NCBI GenBank assembly: GCA_002189035.1
Contig: NEEC01000125.1
Span: 1 to 46,931 of the forward strand
Reading direction: 5' to 3'
Length of the DNA stretch: 46,931 nt
From: Utricularia gibba
Lineage: Eukaryota; Streptophyta; Magnoliopsida; Lamiales; Lentibulariaceae
Shown: positions 24,060-34,608 of the stretch, piece after piece
Layout of the letters: each line of letters opens with the position of its first letter
Position numbering within the stretch: position 1 is the first letter of the stretch
Made by a program: the position numbers and the translations under genes
The notes under the pieces: model-generated
Told to the model about the DNA's origin: nothing
Databases searched by the model: none
Seen by the model: only the letters and a program-made list of their open reading frames with translations

Positions 24060-24330
24060 ATAAGACTATTTTTCAGTTTAGAACTTCATTGCACGATCGG
24101 TCTATGAAGTATGTGATACGTTTCATCTAAAAATATACTAATATATCATCAATAAAAACCATCATCCAATCTATGAATGTTACTGGTGCATTTGCGAATT
24201 CAAAAGGCATCACTACTAATTCGTGATGCCCACATCCAATCTGAAAGGTCATTGGATTAATTATCTATTTATACCAATTTAACTATTTAAAAACATTAAT
24301 TCCTCATACTCATATGCATTAGTAATTTGT
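24060..24330 (-). mobile_element. Ty3/gypsy reverse transcriptase relic (unit B)
   Basis: The minus strand reads HHELVVMPFEFANAPVTF at about 24245-24170 and then FIDDILVY near 24140. These are the degenerate VMPFGLTNAPATF and FIDDILVYS motifs of Ty3/gypsy reverse transcriptase. Stops and deletions leave no usable frame. A second copy lies in unit C. Confidence 0.65.
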
Positions 24331-25555
24331 CAAAAACGCTTGTTTCTTTCAATTTCAAATAGTTTAAAATAGATATGAACTTTATAACTATTTTTAAATT
24401 AGTTGATTAGAAAACATTGCTTGGACATAAAAAATCTATCCATTTTTTTTCCTAAAAAAACACATCATGTGCATTTAATAGCACACGGAAATTATTAAAC
24501 TGATGAACTGAAACCAACACCTCACCAAATACAATATACATCCACTATAAATTCTTTATTCAAATATTGGTGACGTGACAAGAAGGTGGCCGTTCCGCCG
24601 CCGGGAAGACGAAATAGGAGAGGATTACGCTTGACTTTCCTTTTTTTTAGCAATGAATTAAATATTATATATCTTATTAAATCGAAATTTGATATTTAAT
24701 ATTATGAATTAGATATTCAATTTTTTTTATCTAATTTAACATTTATGATGAAATATAAATGCATATATTAAGTGGATTTAATTAATTTTACTAATTTAAT
24801 GTAAAAAGTCGTATTAATGACTTGATAAATAATGAATTCTTAAATAAAAATTTCAATAGAACTATGAATCACTGATTCGACTTTTATATCATTTCTGGTG
24901 CATTGGGTGCCCAGATTAATTAATTAATTCATTTTAAATCTAATTTTTTTCTTCATTTATTTATTTTTTTATTTCTTAAATCTTACTAATTAATAATTCT
25001 AATCTAATAAGATTGAATCCGGTACGGGTGTTTATTGACTTCATATTTCTAATTTTATTTGATTTTTTATTTTTTAATTATTTTAAATGATATTTTAAGT
25101 TTCTTTAGTTTTTAGTAAAAATTAATTTATTTGAGTGTTTCAAAAAATAATTTAATATGTATTAAAATATTAAAATTAAAAATCGTAATTTTTTAAATCA
25201 CTAATCAATGTATTCAAATATGTGAATAGATAAATCCACAGTATCTATATATCCTAACCCCACCTAGAGAACATAATCATCATGTTGAAATCATTGATTT
25301 TTTTTTTATATACATTATCTCATTCTTATTTAATCAATTTTACAAAATACGAAATCTGAAAAGAAGCCAAGTCAGTATAGAAATTTGAAGACCGCGGCCG
25401 ATACAGCTTTCTGGATGATTGATTGTTTTGTGGTTTTGAATTAGTTGACTGTTTTGTGGGTTTAAATTGTGGATGATCCACCATGAACGTAGAACGGCGG
25501 CAGGAAGCACTTGGCAGAAATAAACGAAGGCTGGTTGTGCATTGAGGAGGAAGAA
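24331..25555. other. Upstream region of ankyrin gene B
   Basis: AT-rich DNA with a GC-richer island at about 24575-24630 that recurs before copy C (near 29230-29290). It probably contains the copy B promoter. No coding sequence was recognised. Confidence 0.4.
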
Positions 25556-27654
25556 ATGAGTTCAAGCTCGGCATCCACTTCTTTTCCACTTCGCTACTAT
25601 CCACAGTTGCATGAACCAGCGCTTGAAGGTGCCCCATCCTAAATGATGTTTGCTTTTATCTCTTGTCCTGATGTCTGATTTGCAAGATCATTGTTAACTG
25701 GATTCAGATCTACCGGATTACGTTTCGAACGGAGAATGGGGATTGTGATGAACTTTGCGAGACACCATCCCGACGCACTGTGGACGCCATTACCGCCCAA
25801 GAGTCAGAATCTCCTGATGGTCGCAGTGAAATCGAATCCAAAGCCTTGGATTATTAGACATTTGGTGGAGCTCATGCCCAGGGACAAGTTGAACTTGGGT
25901 GACGACCAGGGCAACACGCCGCTTCACATCGCGGCGGAGTACGGGCGCTTAGAGGATGCTAAGCTTCTGGTGGAGAAGAACAGCGTGCTGCTGGCGACTA
26001 GGAACAAGGAGTCGTTGCTGCCGGTGCACTTGGCCGCCGCGAAACTCCATAAAAGTATGACCTTTCTTTTCATGGAGAAAATGAAAACAAACATGGATGA
26101 TGTGCTTGAAGGACCAGGTGCGGTATCATTCATGGATTTCGCTCTTAGTTTCCAGCTTTACGGTATGCAATAAAAACTGCCCAAACATTGGTTTGAACGG
26201 ATGAAAATGATTCCCATTAGAGGAGTATGGCTCTTGTTTCCAGATCTCGCTCTGTGGATGGTGGAGAAAAAACGATATCTTGCTATGAGCAGGGAAACAA
26301 TGTGCGTCCCATTGAACATGCTGGCATGGAACTCCTCTGCCTTTCGAAGTGTGATGAAACTCGGGATCTTGAAATCCCTTTTTTACTACTGTAAGCCTGC
26401 TTGCCTGGAAAAATACATTTCGAGCTCTGGGTTTCTAGAACTAGTGAACAAATCTAATCTCGGTTTCTAGGTAGTCCAGAGACGGATATAATTTCGGAGA
26501 CGCCATCACCAGGTGGCACTACTATTATTGAAAGTTGGATTCGTACTTCAGGAATCACAAGTTTCAGAAATTGCAGGAAATCGGAATTGCCAAGCAGTCC
26601 CGCTTGTGAAAAAGCTGTGTGAAGTGATCAATGTGGAAGCCCACGGACGAGCTAAAGATTTTCTCATGGAACCGCTCTTCGTCGCTACGCAGAACGGGGT
26701 GATTGAGATTGTGAAAGAAATAGTTGATTCGCATCCGGATGCTGTCAACTTTAGCGACGACGACGGCACTACTGCGATCAAACTAGCCTTGATGCATCGC
26801 CGGAGAAAGATATTCGAGTTCCTACAAAAACGCTACGTGCAAGGGGAAACAACATGTGGCGGGTTTTATCGAGAAAGGAGCAATAATTTGCTGCATTTGG
26901 TGGCACGTAATCCGAAACAAAGCTACCATTATACTTACCGCGACACCATCTTCGAGATGCGGCGCGAGTTGCTATGGTTTCAGGTGATAATGGAATGAAA
27001 ACATGGAACTCGTCGAGCATCATTTTATCTCATCTGATTAAGTGACTGTATCGCTGTGCTCATTCAATCTTCTTGGCGTCCAGGCAATTGAGGATATAGT
27101 GCATCCTTTGCAAAAGATGGACTTGAATGAGGATAACAAGACTCCTTGGGCTGTGTTCCTCGAAGAGCATCGCGAGCTTGCGGACAAGGAAAAGAGCTGG
27201 ACTCTTTCCATCGCGACTTCATGCTCCATCGTGGCGTCACTGGTCGCCACGGTTGCATTCGCAGGGGTCATCACAGTTCCCGGCGGCGAAAATTCCGATG
27301 GGATGCCGAATTTCAAAGATAGGAGAGGGTTCCCCATTTCATCAATTGCAATTATGCCGCCCTGACCTCCGCCATCGGCACCATCCTAATATTCTTGAAC
27401 ATATTCACCTCTCAATTCAGGCCCATGGATTTCATGAGATTGTTGCCGATTAAAGTGATGTTTGTCCTCCTCTTCGTGGCCATTGCCTCGGCTCCTTGTT
27501 CACCGCCTTTAATATAAGTCTGATTCTCATCTTAGATCCCCTAAAAATTTGGACGGCGGCGCTTCGTATTCTTCTAGTGGTACTGCTAGTCCTGGTTTAT
27601 GCTGTGCTCGGTTTCCCAATTTATTATCTACATCCATGGAATCGAAGAAACTAA
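25556..27654 (+). CDS. Ankyrin-repeat PGG-domain membrane protein, copy B
   Basis: Likely exons: 25556-25628 (MSSSSASTSFPLRYYPQ), 25708-26162 (ankyrin repeats; TPLHIAAEYGRLEDAKLLVE), 26244-26390, 26471-26511, about 26573-26983 (PLVKKLCEVIN, then EPLFVATQNGVIEIVKEIVD), and 27084-27654 (PGG domain; VITVPGGENSDGMPNF, then membrane helices, ending YYLHPWNRRN). Breaks: at 25738-25741 copy B has four G where copy C has five and stays in frame. At 27337-27339 three T appear where four are needed. Near 26845 B lacks one G and then CG relative to C, a net loss of one codon. These look more like sequence errors than decay, but a young pseudogene cannot be excluded. B is the empty-site reference for both insertions in C. 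Confidence 0.72.
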
Positions 27655-28759
27655 TCATCGACATCGAATGATCCGGGGGGGGTGAAGACGACCATGCTGC
27701 TTCCATTACTACTACTGTGTTGTAACCTTGAATTTTCGAATAATAATTTAAAAAATGAAAAAAAAAACCCAGGAGTGTTCTTTATATTATTATCACTCTA
27801 ACCATTAGACAATTTTTAATAAGAAATGATCTTTAAATACCTATTTTATTTTTCTAAAATTCATTTATACATGAAAAGAAAAACGCAATAAACTCAAGAC
27901 CACTCGGTAATATTCTTGGCGTTTCACATGGTACCCGTATTTAAATATGGGTTATTCGAGAATATAACTAGATTATACTGTTTACAAAAATTTTAAAAAT
28001 TATTTTTACTATTTCAAAATTTCATATAATTAATCCTTATTATTCAAAATAATAATAAAACTGCGCTTCAATAATTTAGTACTTATTATTTATATAAACA
28101 GTTTGGTACAAATATTTTCTTTTATTTGAAATAATTGGCATTTTTTCCAATGGTTTAAAAATTTAATAAAATTAATCTCCAACTATGTTTAGCTTTTAAA
28201 CATAAGATATTAATTATACCAATTATTTGAAATAGTGGGAATTACTTGTAGGTAGTATGTCAAATTTTGTGAATTAATTATATCCGATATGTGAAACTTT
28301 TGAAACATATTTTGTTAATGAGGACAAAAAATATTAATGCCTTTTTAACATACTTTATTCAAATACATGCCAAAATACTAATATTATAACAAAAATGCCT
28401 GGTTCTTGTAATGATTATTTCAATAATTTGGTATTATTTTTCTCATAAAACATGAGTAATTTTTTCTCCCTAGTACATAATTTCCTTTCTATTGTGTTAG
28501 AAATAATTCTATTTTTCAAGAAGTAAAATCAATAGAAAGTAATTATTACCCAACATTCTTTGTCATGTTTTATAACGAGTTTCAAGCACAAAGCACATGT
28601 GATTTAAGTCCATAGCTTCATCATACTGTTTGGTTTTCAATTCTCAAATCCCGTTGGATATGCGGATGCCTTTAAGTCTCGCGACCGCTATTACCCTCTT
28701 TCCACTCGGAAATTTTTCTCCTGTGTGATGGTGGGGGTTGGTAGGATCAAAGAAGGACA
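27655..28759. other. 3' flank of ankyrin gene B, part of the duplication
   Basis: AT-rich DNA with no gene. It is repeated, with small indels, after copy C at 34609-35690. Confidence 0.5.
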
Positions 28760-28789
28760 GGGTTACCATCATATGCTAATGAGATAGGA

Positions 28790-29010
28790 TTGGAAGACAC
28801 GGTTAATCAAATCCATGAAGGTTGCTAGTGTGTTTGTGAGTTCAAAAGGCATCACTAATAACTCATGATGTTCATATCGAGTTTGAAAGACCATCGGATT
28901 AGTTATCTATTTATACTAATTTAAATATTTAAAAACATTAATTCCTTACATTCGTATCCATTGGCAACTTATCAAAAAGGCTTGTCATTATTTCAATTTC
29001 AAATAGTTTA
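28790..29010 (-). mobile_element. Ty3/gypsy reverse transcriptase relic (unit C)
   Basis: This is the counterpart of the relic at 24060-24330. The minus strand reads [18 protein letters not shown], again the degenerate gypsy reverse-transcriptase motif. Its presence in both units shows the fragment was there before the duplication. Confidence 0.6.
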
Positions 29011-29902
29011 AAATATGACATAGGAGATCAACTTTACAACTATTCTTACATTAGTTGATTAGAAAACACATACAACTGATTGCTTGGACATAAAAAATCT
29101 ATCAATTTTTTTCTAAAAAAACGCATCATGTGCATTTAATGGCACATGGAAACTATTAAACTGATGAACTGAAACCAACACCTCACCAAATACAATATAC
29201 ATCCACTAAAAATTTTTTATTCAATGATTGGTGACGTAACAAGGTGGCCGTTCCTCCGCCAGGGAAGACGAAATAGAAGAGGATTACGATTGACTGCTTC
29301 TTTTCTTTTTTTTTTGCGCAGTAAAGAAAATATTATATATCTTATTAAATCGAAATTGTAGGTTGTTGGGTACAAACTGGGATCTCATTTGATTGGACAT
29401 GTGAGATTATTTTAAGTTAAATATTGCTAAACATTGATATTTAATATTATGAATTAGATATTCAATTTTTTTTTTTATCTAATTTAACATTTATGATGAA
29501 ATTTTAAGACCCCGGCCAATACAGCTTCTGGATGATTGTTTTGTGGTTTAAAATTGTGGATGATCCACCATGAACGTAGAACGGCGGCAGCAAGCACTTG
29601 GCAGAAATAAGCGAAGGCTGGTTGCGCTTGAAGTGCAGTGAGAAGGAAGAAATGCGTTCAAGCTTGGCATCCACTTCTGATCCACAGTTGCGTGAACCAG
29701 CGCTTGAAGGTGCTCCATCCCTCCTCCAATCAAATGATGTTTGCTTCTATCTCTTGTCCTGATGTCTGATTTGCAAGATCATTGTTAACTGGATTCAGAT
29801 CTACGGGATTACGTTTCGAACGGAGTATGGGGGATTGTGATGAACTTTCAGACACAGCATCCCGAAGCACTGTGGACGCCATTACCGCCCAAGAGTCAGA
29901 AT

Positions 29903-30269
29903 TGTTGGAGTGATAGTTCAATCAAGGACTTAACTGACTCGCCCAATGCATCAGACACAGAAAAGAAAACTCCCGCTGAGAATCCGACTTCGGAGAAGAA
30001 TAAGACAGACACGTTGAAGCTTCGCGGTCTGATTGTTCTGGGCTCCAATATTTCCTCAAATGAATACATGAAGAAGCCCAGTCAGGCCCATGTGCCAGAG
30101 CCTGAAAGCCCACCGTAATCCTGCACTCGAAGACAAAACAACGGCTAGTTAGATGCAGCAACGGATACTTTCTTCACTATAAATTGAGCATTGTACCTGT
30201 TTACAAGATACAGCCCTCAAGTTTTATAAATGTTATTTCATATCATGCCCTGTCTCTAAAATTATTTCA
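29903..30269 (+). mobile_element. Solo LTR in the ankyrin exon of copy C
   Basis: The 367-base block begins TGTTGGAG and ends TTATTTCA, with TG...CA ends. It is flanked by AGAAT on both sides (29898-29902 and 30270-30274). Copy B has the uninterrupted sequence GTCAGAATCTCCTGATGG at the same place. A TATA-like CTATAAATTGAGC and an ATAAAT near the end fit LTR promoter and polyadenylation signals. The internal retrotransposon was presumably lost by LTR-LTR recombination. Confidence 0.85.
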
Positions 30270-30710
30270 AGAATCTCCTGATGTTCGCCTTGAAATCGAA
30301 TCCAAAGCCTTGGATTATTAGAGAGTTGGTGGACCTGATGCCCAGGGACAGGTTGACCTTGGTTGACAACGAGGGCAACATGCCGCTTCACATCGCGGCG
30401 GAGTACGGGCGCTTAGAGAATGCTAAGCTTCTGGTGGAGAAGAACAGCGTGCTGCTAGCGACCAGGAATAATGAGTCGTTGCTGCCGGTGCACATGGCTG
30501 CCGCGAAACTCCGTAAAAGTATGACCTTTCTTTTTATGGAAAAGATGAGAACAAACATGGATGATGTGCTTGAAGGACCAGGTGTGGTGTCGCTCATGGA
30601 TTTCGCTCTTAGTTTCCAACTTTACGGTATGCACTACAAACTGCCCAAACATTGGTTTGAACGGATGAAAATGATTCTCATTTGAGTACTCAAAGAGTAT
30701 GGCTCTTGTT

Positions 30711-31117
30711 TATAGGAATAATGGCGCTGCAATTGAGTTGAAGAGGACAAAAGACCTCACAACAGACTTCCAAGTCGAAGGAGGGCTCTTTATTAATGTA
30801 AAAGAGTACAAAAAACGTTCTGTAAACTAAGGGAATTTATAGAGTACAAAATCAGTTGTCGAGATCCTATAATTCCTCGATGCGGTTGCCTAGAATGATG
30901 CCTTTGACTCCCTCAAATAATGGAAAGTAGTTGATCTTGAAGAAGTAAACCTACTCCACTTCCTTTCATAAGCATATGATTTGACCGACTCATGTTCAAG
31001 TAGGGTGTACTAGGTTATCGAGTGACATTTTCCATCCTCATTAGGGGTCAGTCTCCTTATTACCCCTCACCTTATGGCTCCAACCCTTATTTCTCCACTG
31101 ACCCATGTCCTTCAACA
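30711..31117 (-). repeat. Copia 3' LTR
   Basis: On the minus strand the LTR begins TGTTGAAGGACATGG, directly after a purine-rich tract (GAGAGAGGG). It contains an AATAAAG polyadenylation-type signal near 30790. It ends at the target duplication with CCTATA instead of the usual CA. Confidence 0.7.
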
Positions 31118-32438
31118 CCCTCTCTCAAACTTAGCTGTGGTTGGAGGCTAAGTTTGATTCTGAAAAATAGAAGTCTTTGAAATGGCATTCTCTTGGTGAA
31201 GAGATCTGCGAGCTGGTGTTGAGAGGGGATGTGACGAGTCACCAAGTAACCTAGGGCCACTCTTTCTCGAACAAAATGGTAGTCAACTTCAATATGCTTA
31301 CTTCGAGAATGTAGAACCAGGTTTACAGTCAAGTGCAGGGCACTGAGGTTGTCACAATATAGTGTAGGTGTGGTTGCAAGTTTAACTTGAATGTCTCTCA
31401 GAATGAACTGTAACCAAGTTACTTTTGCTGCGGTATGGGCCATTGCTCGATACTCTACTTCTGTACTGGAGCGAGACACTGTGTGTTGCTTTTTGGAGCT
31501 CCAAGATATTGGGTTTTTGCCCAAGAGAACACAATAGCCAGTGGTAGACCGTCGAGTAAGTGGGCAACTTGCCCAATCTGCATCTGAATGCGCATCCAAG
31601 CACATGGAAGAAGACTTGTCGAAGGACAATCCAAGGTTCAGCGTGCTCTTTATATACTTCAGGACTCAGGTGGCCAATGTGAGATGGTAGTGAGTTAGCG
31701 ACTGCATAAATTGTGAAATGAAATTCACACTGTATGTGATGTCAGGCCTTGTAAACGTTAGATATTGCAAAGCTCCTACAAGGGCTCGAAAGGGAGTAGG
31801 ATCAACAAGACGTTCTCCAGGCTGTGCAAGCTTAAGTTTTGACACTTGTGGTGTAGTGGCTGGCTTGCAATCTCAAAAACCAAACCTGTCTAAGACACAG
31901 AGAGCATAGTGAGACTGAGTAAGTTGAAGGCTAGTTGCAGTTTGTAAGACTTGGACTCCAAGGAAGTGATGCAAGGGACCAAGATCCTTCATACCAAATT
32001 CTGTGGATAATTTTTTGATCAAATCATGTATCAGGTCTGGGCTTGTTCCTGTTACAACGATGTCATCTACATAGAGGAGTAGGATTAGTGTATCACTGTC
32101 AACATGAGTGACAAATAATGACGGATCAAGCAAAACTACAAAAGAAACCCAAACTTAAGAGAAAAGAGCTGAAACGATCAAACCAGGCCCTCGATGCCTG
32201 TTTGAGACCATACAACGCTTTATTCAATTTGTAGACATGTGTAGGGTATTGAGAACTACGCATACCTGGGGGTTGCTCCATATAGATATTCTCTGTGAGT
32301 TCACCATGAAGAAAGGCATTCTTCATATCCAACTGGCGAATGTCCCACTCATTGATAAGTGTAATAGCGATTATCAGTCGGATGGTAGTTGGTCTGATCA
32401 CAAGAGAGAACGTTTCTGTGTAGTCAACGCCATCTATC
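31118..32438 (-). pseudogene. Copia RNase H and partial reverse transcriptase, degenerate
   Basis: Minus-strand order is reverse transcriptase ([26 protein letters not shown] with the YVDD catalytic motif, KDLGPLHHFLGVQV), then a connection region (PTPFRALVGALQYL, TRPDITYSV), then RNase H (DADWASCPLTRRSTTGYCV, ELQKATHSVS-region frame neighbours, SALHLTVNLVLHSRSKHIEV) running to the LTR. In-frame stops lie near 31880 and 31670 and a frame change near 32140, so it is not functional. Confidence 0.8.
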
Positions 32439-33149
32439 ACAGGAGAGAACGTTTCTGTGCGTCACCCCGGGTGGAGCGCTGCGATGCATGAAGAATTAGA
32501 AGCACTCCACAAAAACAACACCTGGACTTTGGTTCCACGAAGTTCTTTGCAGCACTCCATTGACTGCAAATGGGTATTCAAGGCAAAACTTAAGCCTGAT
32601 GGATCACTCGATCGTCTCAAAGCCCGTCTCGTTGCAAAGGGCTTTAACCAGATAGATGGCGTTGACTACACAGAAACGTTCTCTCCTGTGATCAGACCAA
32701 CTCCATCCGACTGATAATCGCTATTGCACTTATCAATGAGTGGGACATTCGCCGGTTGGATGTGAAGAATGCCTTTTTTCATGGTGAACTCACAGAGAAT
32801 ATTTATATGGAGCAACCCCCAAGTATGCGTAGTTCTCAATACCCTACACATGTCTACAAATTGAATAAAGCGTTGTATGGTCTCAAATAGGCACCGAAGG
32901 CCTGGTTTGATCGTTTCAGCTCTTTTCTCTTAAGTTTGGGTTTCTTTTGTAGTTTGCTTGATCCGTCATTATTTGTCACTCATGTTGACAGTGATACACT
33001 AATCCTACTCCTCTATGTAGATGACATCGTTGTAACAGGAACAAGCCCAGACCTGATACATGATTTGATCAAAAAATTATCCATAGAATTTGGTATGAAG
33101 GATCTTGGTCCCTTGCATCACTTCCTTGGAGTCCAAGTCTTACAAACTG
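31938..33149. repeat. Long inverted repeat of copia reverse transcriptase (hairpin)
   Basis: The left arm (31938-32438, minus-sense) and the right arm (32651-33149, plus-sense) are reverse complements over about 500 bases, separated by a 212-base spacer. By eye they differ by only a few bases per hundred. For example, CAGTTTGTAAGACTTGGAC on the left is matched by GTCCAAGTCTTACAAACTG on the right. A transcript through the region would fold into a long double-stranded RNA. Confidence 0.9.
32460..33149 (+). pseudogene. Copia reverse transcriptase fragment, inverted copy
   Basis: The plus strand reads [34 protein letters not shown] and [19 protein letters not shown], the N-terminal part of copia reverse transcriptase, then NAFFHGELTENIYMEQPP and LYVDDIVVTGTSPD. 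A missing base near 32700 and a stop in place of Gln near 32887 break it. The portion before 32651 has no partner on the left side and forms the hairpin spacer. Confidence 0.8.
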
Positions 33150-34608
33150 CCTTCAACATTGTTTCCAGATCTCGCTCTGAGGATTGTGGAGAAAAAGCGA
33201 TATCTTGCTATGAGCAGGGAAACAATGTGCCTCCCATTGAACATGTTGGCATGGAACTCCTCTGCCTTTCGAAGTGTGATGAAACTCGGGATCCTGCAAT
33301 TCCTTTTTCACTACTGTAAGCTAGCTTGCCTGGAAAAATACATTTCGAGCTCCGGTTTCTAAAACCAGTGAACAAATCTAATCTCGCTTTCTAGGTATTC
33401 CAGAGACGAATATATTTTCGGACACGCCGTCACCAAGTAGCACTACTATTATTGAAAGTTGGATTCGTACTTCAGGAATCACAAGTTTCAGGAATTGCAG
33501 GAAATCGGAGTTGCCACGCAGTCCCGCTTGTGAATAAGCTGTGTGAAGTGATCAATGTGGAAGCCCACGGACGAGCTAAAGATTTTCTCATGGAACCGCT
33601 CTTCGTCGCAACGTAGAACGGGGTGATTGAGATTGTGAAAGAGATAGTTGATTCGCATCCGGATGCTATCAACTTTAGCGACGACGACGGCACTACTGCG
33701 ATCAAACTAGCCTCGATGCATCGCCGGAGAAAGATATTCGAGTTCCTACAAAAACGCTACGTGCAAGGGGGAAACAACATGTGGCGCGGGTTTTATCGAG
33801 AAAGGAGCAATAATTTGCTGCATTTGGTGGCACGTAATCCGAAACAAAGCTACCATTACTTACCGCGACACCATCTTCGAGATGCGGCGCGAGTTGCTAT
33901 GGTTTCAGGTGATAATGGAATGAAAACATGGAACTCGTCGACTGTATCGCTGTTCTCTTCATCTTGGATCATCCTTATGTCTGTTTTGACTGAGCGGCAA
34001 TACTGATTGTGCTCATTCAATCTTCTTTGTGTCCAGGCAATTGAGGATATAGTGCATCCTTTGCAAAAGATGGGCTTGAATGAAGATAAGAAAACTCCTT
34101 GGGCTGTGTTCCTAGAAGAGCATCGCGAGCTTGTGGAGAAGGAAAAGAACTGGATTCTTTCCATCGTGACTTCATGCTCCTTCGTGGCGTCACTGGTGGC
34201 CACGGTTGCATTCGCAGGAGTTATCACATTTCCCGGCGGCAACAGTCCCGATGGGATGCCGAATTTCAAAAATAGGAGCACGTTCACAGTTTTCATCGAT
34301 TCCAGTAATGCCGCCCTGATCTCCGCCATCGCCACCATCGCAATATTCGTGAACGTATTCACCTCTCCGTTGAGGCCCATGGATTTCATGAGATTGTTGC
34401 CGAATAAAGTGATGTTTGGCCTCATCTTCCTAGCCTTTGCCGTCACCTTCTTGTTGGCAGCCTTTTATGCAAGTCTGATTCTCATCTCAGATCCTCAAAA
34501 ATTCTGCCGGCGAAGCTTCGGATTCTTGTAGTGGTACTGGCAGTCCTGGTTTATGCGGTGATCTATTTCCCATTATATTATCTACATCCATGGAATCGAA
34601 GAAACTAA

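Larger units (their letters stand above)
24168..28760 (+). repeat. Tandem segmental duplication, unit B
   Basis: Unit B (about 4.6 kb) matches unit C from the gypsy relic (AATCTATGAATGTTACTGG against AATCCATGAAGGTTGCTAG), through the ankyrin gene, to a shared tail (ATATGCGGATGCCTT near 28658 and 35635, then GTTGGTAGGATCAAAGAA near 28740 and 35675). The two units are adjacent and in the same orientation, as expected from unequal crossing-over. Borders are accurate to some tens of bases. Confidence 0.8.
30711..33158 (-). mobile_element. Rearranged Ty1/copia retrotransposon
   Basis: The insert is flanked by TTGTT (30706-30710 and 33159-33163), and copy B shows the empty site CTCTTGTTTCCAG. In minus orientation it holds a 3' LTR, RNase H and reverse transcriptase. 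At the other end only the first nine bases of an LTR (TGTTGAAGG, 33150-33158 read on the minus strand) are kept, followed directly by a second reverse-transcriptase copy in the opposite direction. Gag, protease and integrase are missing. Retained outer ends plus a target duplication show that the element was already rearranged when it integrated, or rearranged later without touching its ends. Confidence 0.85.
29652..34608 (+). pseudogene. Ankyrin-repeat PGG-domain gene, copy C, disrupted
   Basis: C is the sister of copy B with the same exon plan: exon 1 29652-29709, ankyrin exon 29799-30626, exon 3 33169-33315, then exons from 33395 onward and the PGG exon at about 34037-34608 (VITFPGGNSPDGMPNF). 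A solo LTR (29903-30269) splits the ankyrin exon, and a copia element (30711-33158) sits in the next intron, six bases before its acceptor. The CAG of VATQNG in B is TAG here (33614-33616). Two bases are missing near 33858 relative to B, changing the frame. One further base is missing near 34492 in the C-terminus, possibly a sequencing error. The nonsense codon and insertions are not run contractions, so this copy is probably dead, though transcripts could still be made. Confidence 0.85.

Noticed and set aside
29837-30118. 93-codon plus-strand frame, Lys/Pro/Glu-rich
   Set aside because: It starts in the ankyrin exon and runs through the solo LTR; a by-product of the insertion.
30711-33158. 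Two nested copia elements instead of one rearranged element
   Set aside because: There is only one LTR, one short LTR tip and one target duplication; the inverted fragment has no ends of its own.
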